A stretch of 64,000 nt of DNA, taken from Hippasteria phrygiana. Taxonomy: Eukaryota; Echinodermata; Asteroidea; Valvatida; Goniasteridae. The notes below the pieces were generated by a model. It saw only the letters and a list, made by a program, of their open reading frames with translations. It ran no database searches and was not told the origin of the DNA. A program made the translations under genes and the position numbers. The DNA lies in assembly GCA_037893225.1 (NCBI GenBank), contig JAZGUH010000752.1, positions 1 through 64,000 of the forward strand. The letters run 5' to 3'. The number at the start of each line of letters is the position of its first letter. The first letter of the stretch is position 1. Below, one piece after another: positions 21,641 through 33,328 of this stretch.

Positions 21641-22149
21641 TAGGGCTGTCCCGAATATTCGATTTTCAAACGAATATTTGAATACCTTTTTGCCGGTTTA
21701 AATATTCAAAAAAAGGATATGCACGTTACAGATATGACTGCTATTTTAATCCAAAAGTTACGGTGCTTAGCAGTGTCCAATGTCGCATTTTTGTGGACGG
21801 TAACTTTTTTGTGGACAGAGGTTTATTGGTCCCGTCCATAAAACCCTTGACACTTATAAAATAATTACTGCAAAAATGCAGGCTGGAGTTTAGTTTCTTA
21901 GTATCAGAACATTACATGTAACCCGTAATGATCTTGATACAACAGGCGCATGCAAAAAAATGTTGATCAGGCGGCCCATAATATCAATCGCCGCATGCAC
22001 GTAAAACACCGGCGTGCTTTGCGTGCAACTTTTTACCGCAATGCCATGCATGACAAACTTGATCGGCAAGTATATCAAATCATCGAATATTCGGTCAAAC
22101 CCAGTTTCGAATAATCAAATACTAAATTATTCGAAAATGAACAGCCCTA
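21641..22149 (-). mobile_element. hAT-like MITE, TTCGAATA family, copy C
   Basis: tagggctgtcccgaatattc ... acagcccta, perfect 8-bp duplication ccacaggt (21633-21640 and 22150-22157). Just downstream of MTG1. Confidence 0.93.
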
Positions 22150-22266
22150 CCACAGGTCAACTGGAGGTCATTAATGCTTCAAGATGAGTGTGTAGGCGCA
22201 AGCTACACCATAAATCAACCGCTGGTTGACCAATGGTCGTGGATCCAACTTGTGTCTTGTCAAGGT

Positions 22267-22775
22267 TTAAAGGTAGTGTACACGATTGGTAATCCTCCAA
22301 TTTTTGTTTACTGAGTTATTACGAAATACCTTACTACTGTACTAGACTGTAAGTTAATAGTAGTCTCAATCATCCTGTGAAATGATGGCACCAGGTGTGC
22401 TGTCGTTGTCAAGAAAAGTGGAAATATATATCGTTTTCCAACGATTTCCAGCTGGAAATCGTTGGAAAACTGCCCTGTAGCCGTTAGTCAAGGCGTGCGT
22501 GGCTAACCGGACGAGTGGCGCGCCCCGGACATGATGGCGCCATGCCATATCTGGGGCGTGTTACGCGCCCAAATAGCCACGCGCGCCTTGACTAAAGGCT
22601 ATCATCCACCCGACTGTTCAAAACGAGCGCCGTTTTTCTCTCGTTTTTTTTCGCCATCCAACAACGCAAAACTTTGAACAGGTCAGTGGAACGATATTTC
22701 CTATAAAATACTAACCCCCAAATCCACCCATTTCTGAAAATTGCAACAATGACCAATCATGTACACTGCCTTTAA
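22267..22775 (+). mobile_element. TTAAAGGTAG MITE, copy 5
   Basis: Complete copy, TTAA at both ends, both hairpins preserved (tttccagctggaaa loop and the gcgcgcc-rich palindrome). Confidence 0.9.
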
Positions 22776-23469
22776 TCACAAGGAAGTTTGCCCGTTGGAC
22801 AAGGTCTGTGGTGACTGATGCTGATGGGCTGAGCCGAGACCAGACTGGGCTATGGTGGGTTTATGGGCTAGCATGTATCATCCAAAACTCCATCCTGCCC
22901 CGATCCCCTTCTGCTAGACATGTGCAGTATCTGTGGGTGGGACGTATTCTGTTTGCCTAGCCGCCCTCAGTGTGGAAAGAAACACTGAGTTGGGTCAAGA
23001 GAGGTTAAAGAGGGCTTACATGACTTAGACTACTCTTATAGGAATTAGAGCTGTTAGGAATTAGTATTCGGTTATTTGAATATTCGATATTCGCCGATCA
23101 AGTTTTTCACGTGTCGGCTGCAACTGCACAAAGTTGCTTGCGAAGCACGTGGGTGTTTTACGTGCGGCGGTCGATATTATTATAGAGACTGACTGATAGA
23201 CATTTTTGGAACGTATAACGTTTTGATAACAAGAAACCAAACTCCAGCCTGTGTTTTTGCAGTAATGGGTTTTATGGACGGGAACAATAAACCTCTGTCC
23301 ATAAAAGGTTACAGTCTATAAAAATGCAGCATTTAAAACACTGCTAAGCCCTGTAACTTTAAAATAGCATGAGAGTCCTACAGTATCTTTACGTGCATAA
23401 TATATATTTTTGTAATTCGACCGGAAAGGGGAAAATGTAAGTTAGGGCGAAAAAGTGCTTTCGCCTTAA

Positions 23470-24390
23470 TAAAGGGAAAGTCCACCCTAAGTTTATAATA
23501 ACATAATGTTAAAGAACGTTAATTGCAATTGTGACTTCCTTTTTATTTCATTTTGATTGGTTTCGGTAATCGTATAAACCGGAGATTTTTTCATAACGCG
23601 CCTGCCGTCATGCGAGCCGCCCTTTTGCTCTGGAATGTCGGTACATCCGGGATACTGTGACGTAGTGGCTGCACTACCAAGCCGGCCGGCCTGAGCTGTG
23701 CGAGTGCAGTGAACCATTGTCCGTACATGCAACACACACGAGAACGTGGTAGTGTTTTTCCTTGACGAATATTCCATATTGCTGGCGAATTGTTGTCGTG
23801 ACTGCTAAAGCAAAACTCGGTCGTGCTGTAGTACAGCAACATCATGACGATTTGGCAAGCTTTTTGGCTGCTTAAATAAACCGAATTCTCGAAAAGGTCT
23901 CAGCTTCTTCCAAATTCCCAATCCCCCAAACGACCGGATATTTGTAAGAAATGGCTGAACAATATAAAAATGCGAAGTTCGACTTCGAACCTGATTGCTT
24001 CGAGGAAAATCGTCAGGCAGTTCTCCATGATAAATTGCAGCACGAAGTGAACATCAGCCTTACGCATACACGCAATAGTCGGGTGCCTTATAAAACATAC
24101 GTATTCATATGCAGTAAGCTGCGTCTAGGTGTGATACTAGTGCAAACCGCACGTAGTCAACCATGGGTTTCCATTGAGGTGCGGACACTACGTCATAATC
24201 TCCCGGATGTCGCGGGAATTTCGAACAGTATGGACGCGCCCTTTGTACTGCTGAATGGCAAGAAATCGTAAATATAGAGGGCGCTTGTGTCGTTCTCCAT
24301 AACAAAGAAAATCCAACTCTCGGTGCAGTCTGTATGTTAGTGAATGTTCTTTTAGACTAGATAAAATATTATAGAGCCTGGAATTCTCCT
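23470..24390 (+). mobile_element. TTAA-flanked element, about 920 bp
   Basis: Lies between TTAA 23466-23469 and TTAA 24391-24394. Short imperfect terminal repeat: agggaaagtcca on the left, tggaattctcct on the right. Contains an open frame of 106 codons at 23951-24271 that I do not recognise. TTAA duplication suggests a piggyBac-type transposase in trans. Confidence 0.75.
23951..24271 (+). CDS. Unrecognised 106-codon frame in the TTAA element
   Basis: Begins MAEQYKNAKFDFEPDCFEEN; no transposase motif, signal peptide or membrane segment seen. It may be chance, a fragment of an exon carried by the element, or a decayed coding region. Its full containment in a mobile element argues against a host gene. 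Confidence 0.2.
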   Translation: MAEQYKNAKFDFEPDCFEENRQAVLHDKLQHEVNISLTHTRNSRVPYKTYVFICSKLRLGVILVQTARSQPWVSIEVRTLRHNLPDVAGISNSMDAPFVLLNGKKS

Positions 24391-24576
24391 TTAACGTCTT
24401 AGGTACCTTTTCTAGGCAGAATTTTACCGTCGCAAATGTTTTTATTTTGATCTTTGTGTTCTAAATAGCATAATTCTGAAGTTTGGGTTAGGTTACAGTA
24501 AAAAGAAATTATATTTAATAATCTAACCGGCAAAAAGGTATTCGAATATTCAGGACAGCCCCAATAGGAATGCCGC

Positions 24577-24882
24577 CAATAAGCCAGTTCGGTATTTCAA
24601 CTGCGCATGTGCACAACAAGATTCAACAATTTTTCTCTCGGGAAAAACGTAGCAGATAAATGCACACAAGGCTATGGGGGACGTGGTAACCGAATCTGCA
24701 TTCTGTGCAATTTTTCGTGCAATCGAAAAAACGATAGAAACTTTTGTTCGAACAAAAGTTTGGACACACAAAACACTTCACTGTCCAAACGTTTTTTGAA
24801 AAATGTTACTTTAGAACACGATGATATGTTTCTTCTGAAAGAAAAATTGTCAGATCTTGTTGGAATACCGAACTGGCTTATT
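24577..24882. mobile_element. GCCAGTTCGGTA MITE, copy 2, divergent middle
   Basis: caataagccagttcggtatt ... gaataccgaactggcttatt, with an interior different from other copies; abuts the duplication of hAT copy D. The open frame at 24607-24891 lies inside and is not a gene. Confidence 0.8.
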
Positions 24883-25057
24883 CACCACTAGACCCTTTTT
24901 ACCTACATACGTGACCTGATAATGCTAGAGGTACAATTCCACCACGTCTTGGAGTATGGGGAAGGTTTAACGATGCAACACACTCAACTGGTTTATTTTA
25001 ATTAGCACTAGAACTAGGTGGTCCAATATGAACTGGTGATGTCACATGAAAAGGGTG

Positions 25058-25175
25058 TATAGAGTACCGAAGTGATGACGTCAATCAATGCAATGTTTGG
25101 AACCAGAATACATTCTAAACTGCATGTGTTTGGAACCAGTTGCCGCGGCAACTGACGTCAGACTTTGGTACTCTA
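25058..25175. mobile_element. TAGAGTACCGAAGT mini-MITE, copy 1
   Basis: About 118 bp: tagagtaccgaagtgatgac ... gactttggtactcta. Matches 35817-35934 in inverted orientation (cattgattgacgtcatcact, gcagtttagaatgtattctg). Confidence 0.82.
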
Positions 25176-26393
25176 TTGCAGTGGAATCATGCTTTTTTTC
25201 TTTTCAATGCAAATCGCCCATCACAAGGCCAACACATTCGTAATTTGATGCGGAATGTGTCTAATCTTTTAAAAAGAATTACCACACAAAAGAGTTGTCT
25301 AAGGGGCATGTGTACACACCCATCAGCAGTTAGGCAAATCACATGCTGCAACGGAACTGGAGACGATCGAGTCACTGTGCCCCAATGTCACAGAGGTGCT
25401 TAGCACAAAATATTGAAAACATCACATTTTGGCTGGTAACGTCTTGTTTCTAAGCAAAACATTTCGCCGGGCAGTTCAAACACATGGTAGGCAGATCAGT
25501 AGGTCTATTTTAAGAAAGTGTGAGTTCAGGATTTTTTTTATCGTGCTTCCGATTCAAATCATGAAAATTGCTGCAGAAATGAGCTTTCTCTGTTTTTTGC
25601 AAATTGGACACAAAAAGGTGCTTGCACATTCGTCGCATTGAAATTTCTGGAAGTTTTAACTAGAAAAATAATGGATATTTATTTTTATACAGGTCTCCGT
25701 CGGAACAAAACTCTTTTTTGCCTGCTGATAGTGAAGGACTGACATGTTCTCAATGTATTGAATATGTACAGATTTCTCATTTGTAGAGGTAACTTATTTT
25801 GTGAAGGTGATAGGATGGTACTGCCTTGAAGCTTCCTAATCCTCCAAAATCCACCACTGTGTAGTAACCCATGGCACATTTAACTTTCAACAGGGCATTA
25901 AGCCCCATGTTAAGTAACAGTCTACTCTCCACAATCCTGTAAGGTTTTGAATGATCTAGATGGGTTACAATTAATGAAGTACTCAAGAACTGGCACAAAA
26001 TGCGGACACCATTATGTTTGAATGAAATTGTTGATTTCATTTTTTTAATTTTATTAGTAAAGTATACGTTCCATTTTTTTCTAATATTTCTAACTTCTAT
26101 CAAGTCTTTCTGTACACATACAATCAAACATTTTGTTGTGCTTAATACTCATAATTATATTCCTATTCCTTGATATTAATTCCAAAATTCATTTGCGATT
26201 CTCGTGGATTTTGAGCAAAATTTGAAGTGCAAGTTTGCTTGCTGTCAGTCAAATGTTACAAAATAAACCTTGGTATCCAGAGCTAGTTACATGTATACAC
26301 AGCTATGTATGCACAACACTCAATTCTATGAGAAACTGTTCACAGAACATTTAACATTTCAAACACTGTTATGTATATTTTGGGCATACAGTA
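25176..26393. other. Intergenic, no gene seen
   Basis: AT-rich. Short frames (for example 25777-26127 on the minus strand) lack recognisable similarity. Shares a short block (ttaccacacaaaagagttgtctaagg, seen in pieces) with the insertion at 33417-33592. Confidence 0.4.
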
Positions 26394-27003
26394 CAGGGTG
26401 GTCTAGAAAAAACTAACACTTTTTGTTTTTGTCTTAATTTTTACAAATGTTGCAGTTTTCCCAAAGATTTTTCTGCCAGGGGTAGGATACCACTATAAGT
26501 TTTTACTGTGAAAAGCATTTTCAAATTGTCCACTTTTTCTAGTAATTAATAACATGTTCGATCCAAGCCCCTCGCTGCTGAATCACAGCTGCCACCCTAA
26601 ACATCAAAGTTGTTTGCAACTCTCCCCAACATGTCTCTTGGAATTCTCCTTATTTCTCTCCTGATGTTTTCTTTCAGTCTCTCGATTGTGTCAGGGTTGC
26701 CCTGGTAGACTCTCTCCTTCAGATAACCCCAAAGGAAGTAGTCTGAGGGGTTGAGGTTGGGGAATATGGGTTGTCCGTCCTTGAAATTAGCCGGTCCCCT
26801 GGAAAGTACTGTCTCAGGTACTCAAGAGTGCGGTTTGAACAGTAAGGGGAAGGGGGGGGGGGGGGGGGGGGGGGGGGGTGCACCATCCTGTTGAAACACA
26901 GCTGTGTTCATGTCAAACCCCTCCCCCCCCCCCCCCCCCCCCCCCTCTCCTCAGCATCTTACAAGTTTTTAAACAGTGTCAGTTTTTTTTCTGGACCACC
27001 CTG
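26394..27003 (-). mobile_element. mariner-like element, degenerate
   Basis: TA-flanked ends cagggtggtctagaaaaaac / tttttctggaccaccctg. Contains a recognisable transposase remnant on the minus strand and two opposed homopolymers, G27 (26852-26878) and C23 (26923-26945), that can pair. It shares the CAGGGTGGT terminus with the 8111-10682 element. Confidence 0.87.
26597..26920 (-). pseudogene. mariner-family transposase, C-terminal remnant
   Basis: Minus strand reads MNTAVFQQDGAP, the region around the second catalytic Asp, and runs straight into the C27 tract. After the tract comes TLEYLRQYFPGDRLISR, then, after a frame change, PNLNPSDYFLWGYLKERVYQ and a stop TAG at 26599-26597. These are the FQQDGAPxH and PDLxPxDFFLWG signatures of mariner/IS630 transposases. 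The N-terminal DNA-binding part is missing. Confidence 0.88.
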
Positions 27004-27595
27004 TATATCAGCTTGGTCTTTCAGTACCGTTAACCGGACATGGTTTAAGTTCTAACTCCGATAACATTTCAGTTAAGTTGAAAAGATCAACCCAGCAATA
27101 TTTTCCTCTCCTAATGTTTTATTAAAAATTAAATATTCTACTTTGAATTTGTTTCAAATTCTATTATTTTTCATAAAAAACACTGGTTTGAAATTGGTAG
27201 AAATTTGTGATATATTTTAACTTGTCAACTCTTCAGTGTTGTGGATTTAACACTTCAAACTTGAAATGTGCCGTTTTCATGTGTTAAACCAGACTTGAAT
27301 TAAAAGAAAAGGTAAGATATGGAGTTTCTGAAAGATTGTTTTTAGTTACACTGAAATGTGTATCAAAGACACAAACTCTTCTGTCCATCACCCCATTTAT
27401 ACAGAAGACTGAGAAAATTTTGTCGGTAAACTTTCTTTTATGTATTACTTTAACAGTTTCCATTTATTCTCAAGAGGTAAACTTTATCAAAATTGGGAAG
27501 TCTTTTTTTTTCCTGCCAGCAAACCTAAATAATACATGTTTTCCACATCAAAATACCATCTATTCTAAATTTTGAATATTCAATCAATTTAATGT
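27004..27595. other. Intergenic, no gene seen
   Basis: AT-rich unassigned sequence; no repeat or exon recognised. Confidence 0.4.
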
Positions 27596-27793
27596 ATCTC
27601 AGGGGTGAGATTGGCCAAAAATGAAAAATCCATGAGGAGCCCAGTTCAACATATACATGTAGTTTGTATTTGCCTGAAGGGACCCCCTTAAAATATCAGT
27701 TTTTATCTGTCTGCAATCCACTTTTACTGGTAAAAACACCTAAAAAATTCCAGATTGCAAAACAAATTCTAAAATCCCGACAAATCTCACCTC
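27596..27793. mobile_element. CAGGGGTGAGATTGG MITE, copy 1
   Basis: Left end ctcaggggtgagattggcca, right end gacaaatctcacctctggta. Related to 60375-60628. The long open frame beginning at 27664 overlaps it and extends into unassigned DNA. Confidence 0.75.
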
Positions 27794-28143
27794 TGGTATC
27801 TGGACACTGGAGTTTTAAAGAAATATATATATCACTTGGTTGGATACCGATGGCCATTTTGCTTAAGCAACTAACAAAATCATTACTATCTCAAAGTTGT
27901 TTGCCGTCAAAGAGCCTGGTAAACATATCTTACACATGTCTCAATCTTAAATATTGGAAACCATTTTTACACAGTCTTCATTTTTATACACAAAAATCAA
28001 AGCTTCCGCAAACTCAACCAAAATTGCATAGCAGAATATATTATCTTCCAAGTGACGGAGTACCAGTCACGTTGTTCAATTACACATCAGCTTTTAGCAC
28101 AGCTAAATCCCCTAACAAATCACGTTGACTAAACAGTGCAGTC

Positions 28144-28326
28144 AATAGACCTTTATCATGGTACAGCCATCTTGTTTTTCTCCTATTAAAATCAATGTAA
28201 CCAAACCGAGGCTGGAAGGAAAAATAGTCTGGCACCTTCATTAAATAATTGGAATCACTAATCACTATTCATAATTGCTAATGCATACAGGGACAAAGAT
28301 GGTGACAGCATGATAAAGGTCTATTT
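28144..28326. mobile_element. Small TIR element (aatagacctttatcatg)
   Basis: Ends aatagacctttatcatgg / catgataaaggtctatt, about 180 bp, no coding capacity. Confidence 0.7.
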
Positions 28327-28469
28327 CATGCAGCTTCTAATAAAGACACAAATTTGCTTACCATGGAAATGTTTCGTTTAGCAACAACAGGTCAGCTGAT
28401 ATTTGCTAAGCAATATTTTGTGTCAAAGGTAATATACAACATGTTTGCAAACATCCAAAAACCAAACTA

Positions 28470-28800
28470 CTGAATTATTATGAAATACCCTAATTGACTA
28501 AGTAAGCATCCTGTGTAATCATGGTACCTGGTGTGCTGTCATTTTTAAGATCAATTTCCAGTGATGGTCGGCCGACAATCATTGGAAATGGTCCAAGTTC
28601 CCCGACGTCTATAAATAATTGCTCCATTTTGGCTGATGTAGGGTTAGCGAACCAGACTAAAAAGAATGTTTTCCCAGCATCTATGCACACAAAACTTTAA
28701 ACAGGTCAGTGTTACAGTATTTGCTATAAAATACCGACCCCTCAAATCCATCCATTTCAAAAAATTTCAATAAAAGCAAATGATGTATACCACCTTTAAG
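28470..28800 (+). mobile_element. TTAAAGGTAG MITE, decayed relative
   Basis: Retains tgaattattatgaaatacc, ctggtgtgctgtc and a closing tgtataccacctttaa, but the left end and the GC-rich palindrome are lost. Confidence 0.6.
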
Positions 28801-28929
28801 CGGCTTCCCAAGAATCAACCCACCCAGATTTTATGCTTATCACTAAACCAGTTGTTTCAAGTACTGCAGTGTACATGAAGTATGGTTCACCCAAATGTAA
28901 GTAAAATCAGAAGTCCCATCCACCAAGAA

Positions 28930-29062
28930 ACAATCAAGGGAGTGTCTCAAAAGCAAGTCCAGTCATAAGTCCTTTCATAAAGCCGGTCACAAGTAACTGG
29001 ATGAACAATGACAAAGGAACGCCTTGTGATGGACTTGCGATGGACTCGACTACACCCCTGCT
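28930..29062. repeat. cAAGTCC-type repeat, second copy
   Basis: Shares cataagtcctttcataaagc and aactggatgaacaatgacaa with 18495-18680. Confidence 0.65.
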
Positions 29063-29156
29063 CAAAGTCATAACATTTCTGTAAATCCTGTTTCCTTTGG
29101 AACGCTTGCTTTTAGGAACACCAAGCTGCCCTTGGAAACGTGACGATTGTGTCGTG

Positions 29157-29562
29157 TAGGGCCCTGTTCCCTATAAGGGAACAAAAATCAACTTTTAAGT
29201 TATTGGAATTGCCAAACTAGTTAAAGCGACATTACAAACCAACAACAGGTATGCCGTACATAAAGGGCAGGGTTTTAGTTTTTGAGGGAAGTTTTTTGGG
29301 TGAAGACGACAAAACGTAACGCGCAAATAAAGATGGCGATCACCGCGACGCACAGTAAACACGCAAAGCCACGTTAATTCACACAGCGACTGCCGTAAAG
29401 CGCGTAAGAAAATTTCATTTTCTACCACAATAAACTGTTAAAAATTACACCCAAAAAATGTCAATAGAATTAAGAGAAGTCTGCTTAAATTGAAAAAGTC
29501 ATTTTGGAATGCGAAAAAATACCCTTCACTCTTATTTGATCAAAACTAAAGAGGGGGCCCTA
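29157..29562. mobile_element. tagggcc-ended element, tentative
   Basis: Short inverted ends tagggccctgttcc / agggggcccta. Flanking bases are not duplicated, so the boundary and class are uncertain. Confidence 0.4.
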
Positions 29563-29655
29563 CACTATACAATCGCCGGAAACGTGCTGTGGTCCTGGTG
29601 TATTCCCAACTTGAACCGGCTGCACATGCACACGCTCAGACCGCTGTTCCCATAT

Positions 29656-30099
29656 GTGACCCGCTCCAGAAAAAGGTGTTATAAGTCGCGCTATGCATTT
29701 ACGCGTAATGGCCCTTTTCAATGTTGAGAGGGTGAAATTTTTCGTCAAAATTCATTTTTTGTTGTTTGTCTTTAATGACATCTTAAATATCTAAAGTTTC
29801 AGGTTTGGTGAACAACAATGTTGATTTAAGTTAATAAAGTGAACAAATAACCTTTTTAGAGTGCATTGTTCTATTGCATTGTATTAGAACTAGCTATTTC
29901 AAAGCCTGTTTTCTCTGTTGTGCAATTTGAACTCCATAGAAATAATTAATATGCAAAAATGTGATATCTCCAGAACGGAAAGGGCTTTGGAGCTCTCCCA
30001 TGTACCAAATGAAAGTTTACATTGCGGGCTTTCCAAACATACATAAAACTAATTTTTCATATTTTGCGACATAATATACCTTTTTCCAGAGCGGGTCAC
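29656..30099. mobile_element. GTGACCCGCTC MITE, copy 1
   Basis: Ends gtgacccgctccagaaaaag / tttttccagagcgggtcac with atat on both sides (29652-29655, 30100-30103). A related copy at 50597-51042 shows attt on both sides, supporting a 4-bp A/T duplication. Confidence 0.85.
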
Positions 30100-30103
30100 A
30101 TAT

Positions 30104-31809
30104 GTTCCCAAGCTTTTCCCAGTGCGAACAAGGGGTGTTCCTGATTGGAACAGGCAAAGTTCCGGGCATTCTGACTTTTGAGATGCTCCCTACCCGTGAC
30201 AGAGCTCTACATGATGCTCAAAGTAGCAATGAGGAATCTTCATAGAAAAATCGGTGTAAACACCACAATTCCTTTTTGAGAGAAAACTTTGCGGTTTGCA
30301 CACATGTGGGAACCACTCAAATTTCTGCTCATTGCATTTACGTACAGCATTACATACCATCTACAATGTATACATAGGATTTTTCAATAACCCTATAAAC
30401 CAAATGAGAAATTACATGTACATGTACAATTTACTAATTACGACTGCTGCATTCTGATTTTATACGAACCTCTTTTCTTTTTTCCTTTTCTTGAAATACA
30501 AAAATAAAATGCAAATCTGTGATACAGACACTCATGAAAATGAAGCTAACTGCCTCCCAAATGTTTGACATTTGTCTCCACAGAAACTACTCTGTACGCC
30601 TATTTACTCACTGGTATCCACCCATTTGGAAAGCTTTCAAAATATACTGTTGCTATACTATCCATGCCTAGTCCGAGTAACTTGGACCCTTTATCGCTTG
30701 TTTTAACATTTGGACATGATCTGGCGATATATACATCACATACAATTTGGGTGGTTAATCCCGTTTTTACCAGGGAAGATTTGTTATGCTAAGCACATTT
30801 TTGTGCTTAACAGCTCCATGAAATTGGACCTAGGCACAAGACCAGGCACAAAAAAGACCAGGCACAAGTAACAGGCATAAACCATGACAAAGGAATGCTT
30901 TTATTAGTTCATTTGAATAGCTTGAGACTTGAATTAAGACTGGTGGGCTTGTGTTGGTCTTGCAGGGTCTTGTGATGGGTCTCCACTGCATCACTGAGTG
31001 GTACCCCATCAGGGTACATACACAGTCCACTCACTGGTCCTTCCCCAAACATGTTATTCGGCCTGAACTCTGTATGTGGGCAGAACCAAGTTCTATCCAC
31101 TTGACTGAGCCTTCACTTTTAGGCTTTTAAATATCCAGTGATTGTCTTCATTCGAAAACATGGTGTTCCTTGTGAATTTGAAAAAGAAAATGTTGCCAAA
31201 AGAAAAAAACAAACTTACAAGCCATATTCATTTTTTTTCTCATTATTTTGAGAAAATTCAGACCTTTCTGTTCTCAGTCATATGTCGAGTGTAAATCCTT
31301 TTGAAATCTGCTAATTAGAACTAGTAATTTAATAACATAAAACTCACATTTTAGAAAGATGGTAAGAAAATAATTACGACCGTAAGTGGTGTACAATGTA
31401 TAAGTCCTTTCTACTCTGAGCCAACAATACATACATATCTTTCCACTTCATCCAAGGTACGGATCAGGGCCAATTTCATGGAATTTGTGTAATGCCAAAT
31501 TCTGTGCAATTTATATGGCTTGCAAGCCTGTGCTACCGTTAACTGAACCAGCAAAAGAACTATTAAACCCTATAATCACAGCATGTTTTGCTGCAGTTAT
31601 AAGCAGAGCTGCAATATGTCACAAAGATGCATTAATTTTTTCCCCCAATAAATTTTACAATGCATTATTTCATGTCATTTAATATCATTATTAAGTATTT
31701 GCTACCGTTTTCATGTAAGCACCTTTGTGTTAATGATTTCCAGGCTCCACCGTGGACCTCAATACAACTCTACAACAGCAATATACATACATGTACACAC
31801 ACAAACAAT
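30104..31809. other. Intergenic, little assigned
   Basis: Contains a further cAAGTCC-type repeat (30837-30990) but no gene. Short frames show no recognisable similarity. Confidence 0.4.
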
Positions 31810-31825
31810 GGGGGGGGGGGGGGGG
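31810..31825. repeat. Poly(G) tract, G16
   Basis: Sixteen uninterrupted G in intergenic DNA. Confidence 0.9.
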
Positions 31826-31973
31826 AATCTGTATAAAATAGTGGTTAGTGCTCGCAAAGCGCAAGAAAAAATATATATACGACTATTAATATTAATTTTT
31901 AAACCTTTTCTATACAATCCGAGAGGTATTATTAATAACAAAACATGTATGGAATATTTTATTCATGTCCAGT

Positions 31974-32330
31974 TTAACCCCTTGCGTACGGATGACTGAA
32001 TTCGGCCCGAAAAAAACAGTGCCACCAGGCCGGATGACGTAATTGGCTGCTGTTTGTGCAGTTTCAATCCATTGTTGGATTAAACAGTGCCACCAGGCCG
32101 GATGACGCCATTGGCCGCCGTTTGTGCAGTTTCAATCCATTGTTGGATTAAACAGTGCCACCAGGCCGGATGACGCCATTGGCCGCTGTTTGTGCAGTTT
32201 CAATCCATTGTTGGATTATTGTGTATAGGTTACGCTTGACTGCACAAACACATTGTAGCGGTTCGCTTGGCTGCCAGAGCCGCCGCGGCTCCCCGACGTC
32301 TCCCGTAAAATACCGTACCCAAGGGGTTAA
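31974..32330 (+). mobile_element. TTAACCCCTTG MITE, copy 2, with a 68-bp array
   Basis: ttaaccccttgcgtacggat ... acccaaggggttaa. Inside, a 68-bp unit starting aaacagtgccaccaggccgg occurs three times in tandem (32014, 32082, 32150). Confidence 0.9.
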
Positions 32331-33328
32331 TAATGCTTTCAGCGCATGGAATGCAGAGAGAAATACAATGTACGTAATTTTAAGCAAAAATTTATGACAA
32401 TTGTTTTCGAATGGCCATATCTGTACATGTACTTTTAGCTAAATACAGCTTTCCTTGTATACATGTGTACATGTGGGCCAATTTACTCTAATCGTTCCAA
32501 TACATACATGTACAATGTACCTTCAAGCCTGTGTTTATATATTGCGGACTACCAAACAAAAGTTAGAATTTACAGACTAGTTTAACTTTCATTTTTGTCC
32601 CTACTCCAAATTTGATGCAGTGTTTTTTTGTCCATTGTACAAATTACTAAAACTAACGTCACATTTGAATGAACGTAACATTCTAAAATCAGGACATTTT
32701 CCAAAAAGCACAAATGTGATGCGATCAAGCAAAATCAGTCTGAAGTAGGCCCTGGTCAATTTTGGGATTTTTACATATTCATTTGTAGCGTACTTCAAGC
32801 TCCATATTAGTGAAAACCCCATGTGAATACGACCTTTGGTTAAAAAGTTACAAATATTTGAACACTGGCACATTAAAAAGAAAGAAACTGAGAAAATCAA
32901 GTTTAAAGTTACAGTACTTTAATTCAGTAATTTTTAGCACATACATGTGTGTACATGTATATAATACATGTCATATTTTCATGTGAAATAAGAATGTTTT
33001 TCCCTTCTGTTTTTGTAAAAAGTCAATTTTGGCCGATATCTCAAAACAAGGATTGCCGAGTTCCGACCGATTTTGCTTGATCGCATCACAAATGTGTACA
33101 TGTATACCTAGTCCAAACCCTGGGACTCACAGTGTCTTCGAGTCTTCAAGAGACTAAAAACTGGAAAAAAGTTTCTAGGTGACAAGTGTCCGACTTCTTA
33201 CTCTTACGGTCCTACCACCGAGATACATTTTGTACATGTACCAATATCACCCATGCACTATTCTAAGTCATGCTTTTCAGGATACTTTTTTTTCATGAAG
33301 GAGTCCTTTTTTGTATTGCATGTTTAAT
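32331..33328. other. Intergenic, no gene seen
   Basis: AT-rich with several tacatgta motifs; the 99-codon minus-strand frame at 32601-32900 has no recognisable similarity. Confidence 0.4.

Larger units (their letters stand above)
23416..24510 (+). mobile_element. Repeat family B copy inside the hAT, itself split
   Basis: Left half aattcgaccggaaagg...gctttcgcctta and right half acgtcttaggtacc...ggttacagtaaaaag match the continuous copy at 6616-6895. Confidence 0.75.
23046..24563 (+). mobile_element. hAT-like MITE, TTCGAATA family, copy D, split
   Basis: Starts tagagctgt and ends acagcccca, with perfect duplication ataggaat (23038-23045 and 24564-24571). Its body is interrupted after gtgcataatatatat (about 23415) and resumes about 24510 (taaccggcaaaaaggtattc). 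Confidence 0.88.

Noticed and set aside
27664..28128. 154-codon open frame as a possible gene
   Set aside because: It starts inside a MITE shared with 60375-60628, has no recognisable domain and no sign of splicing or selection.
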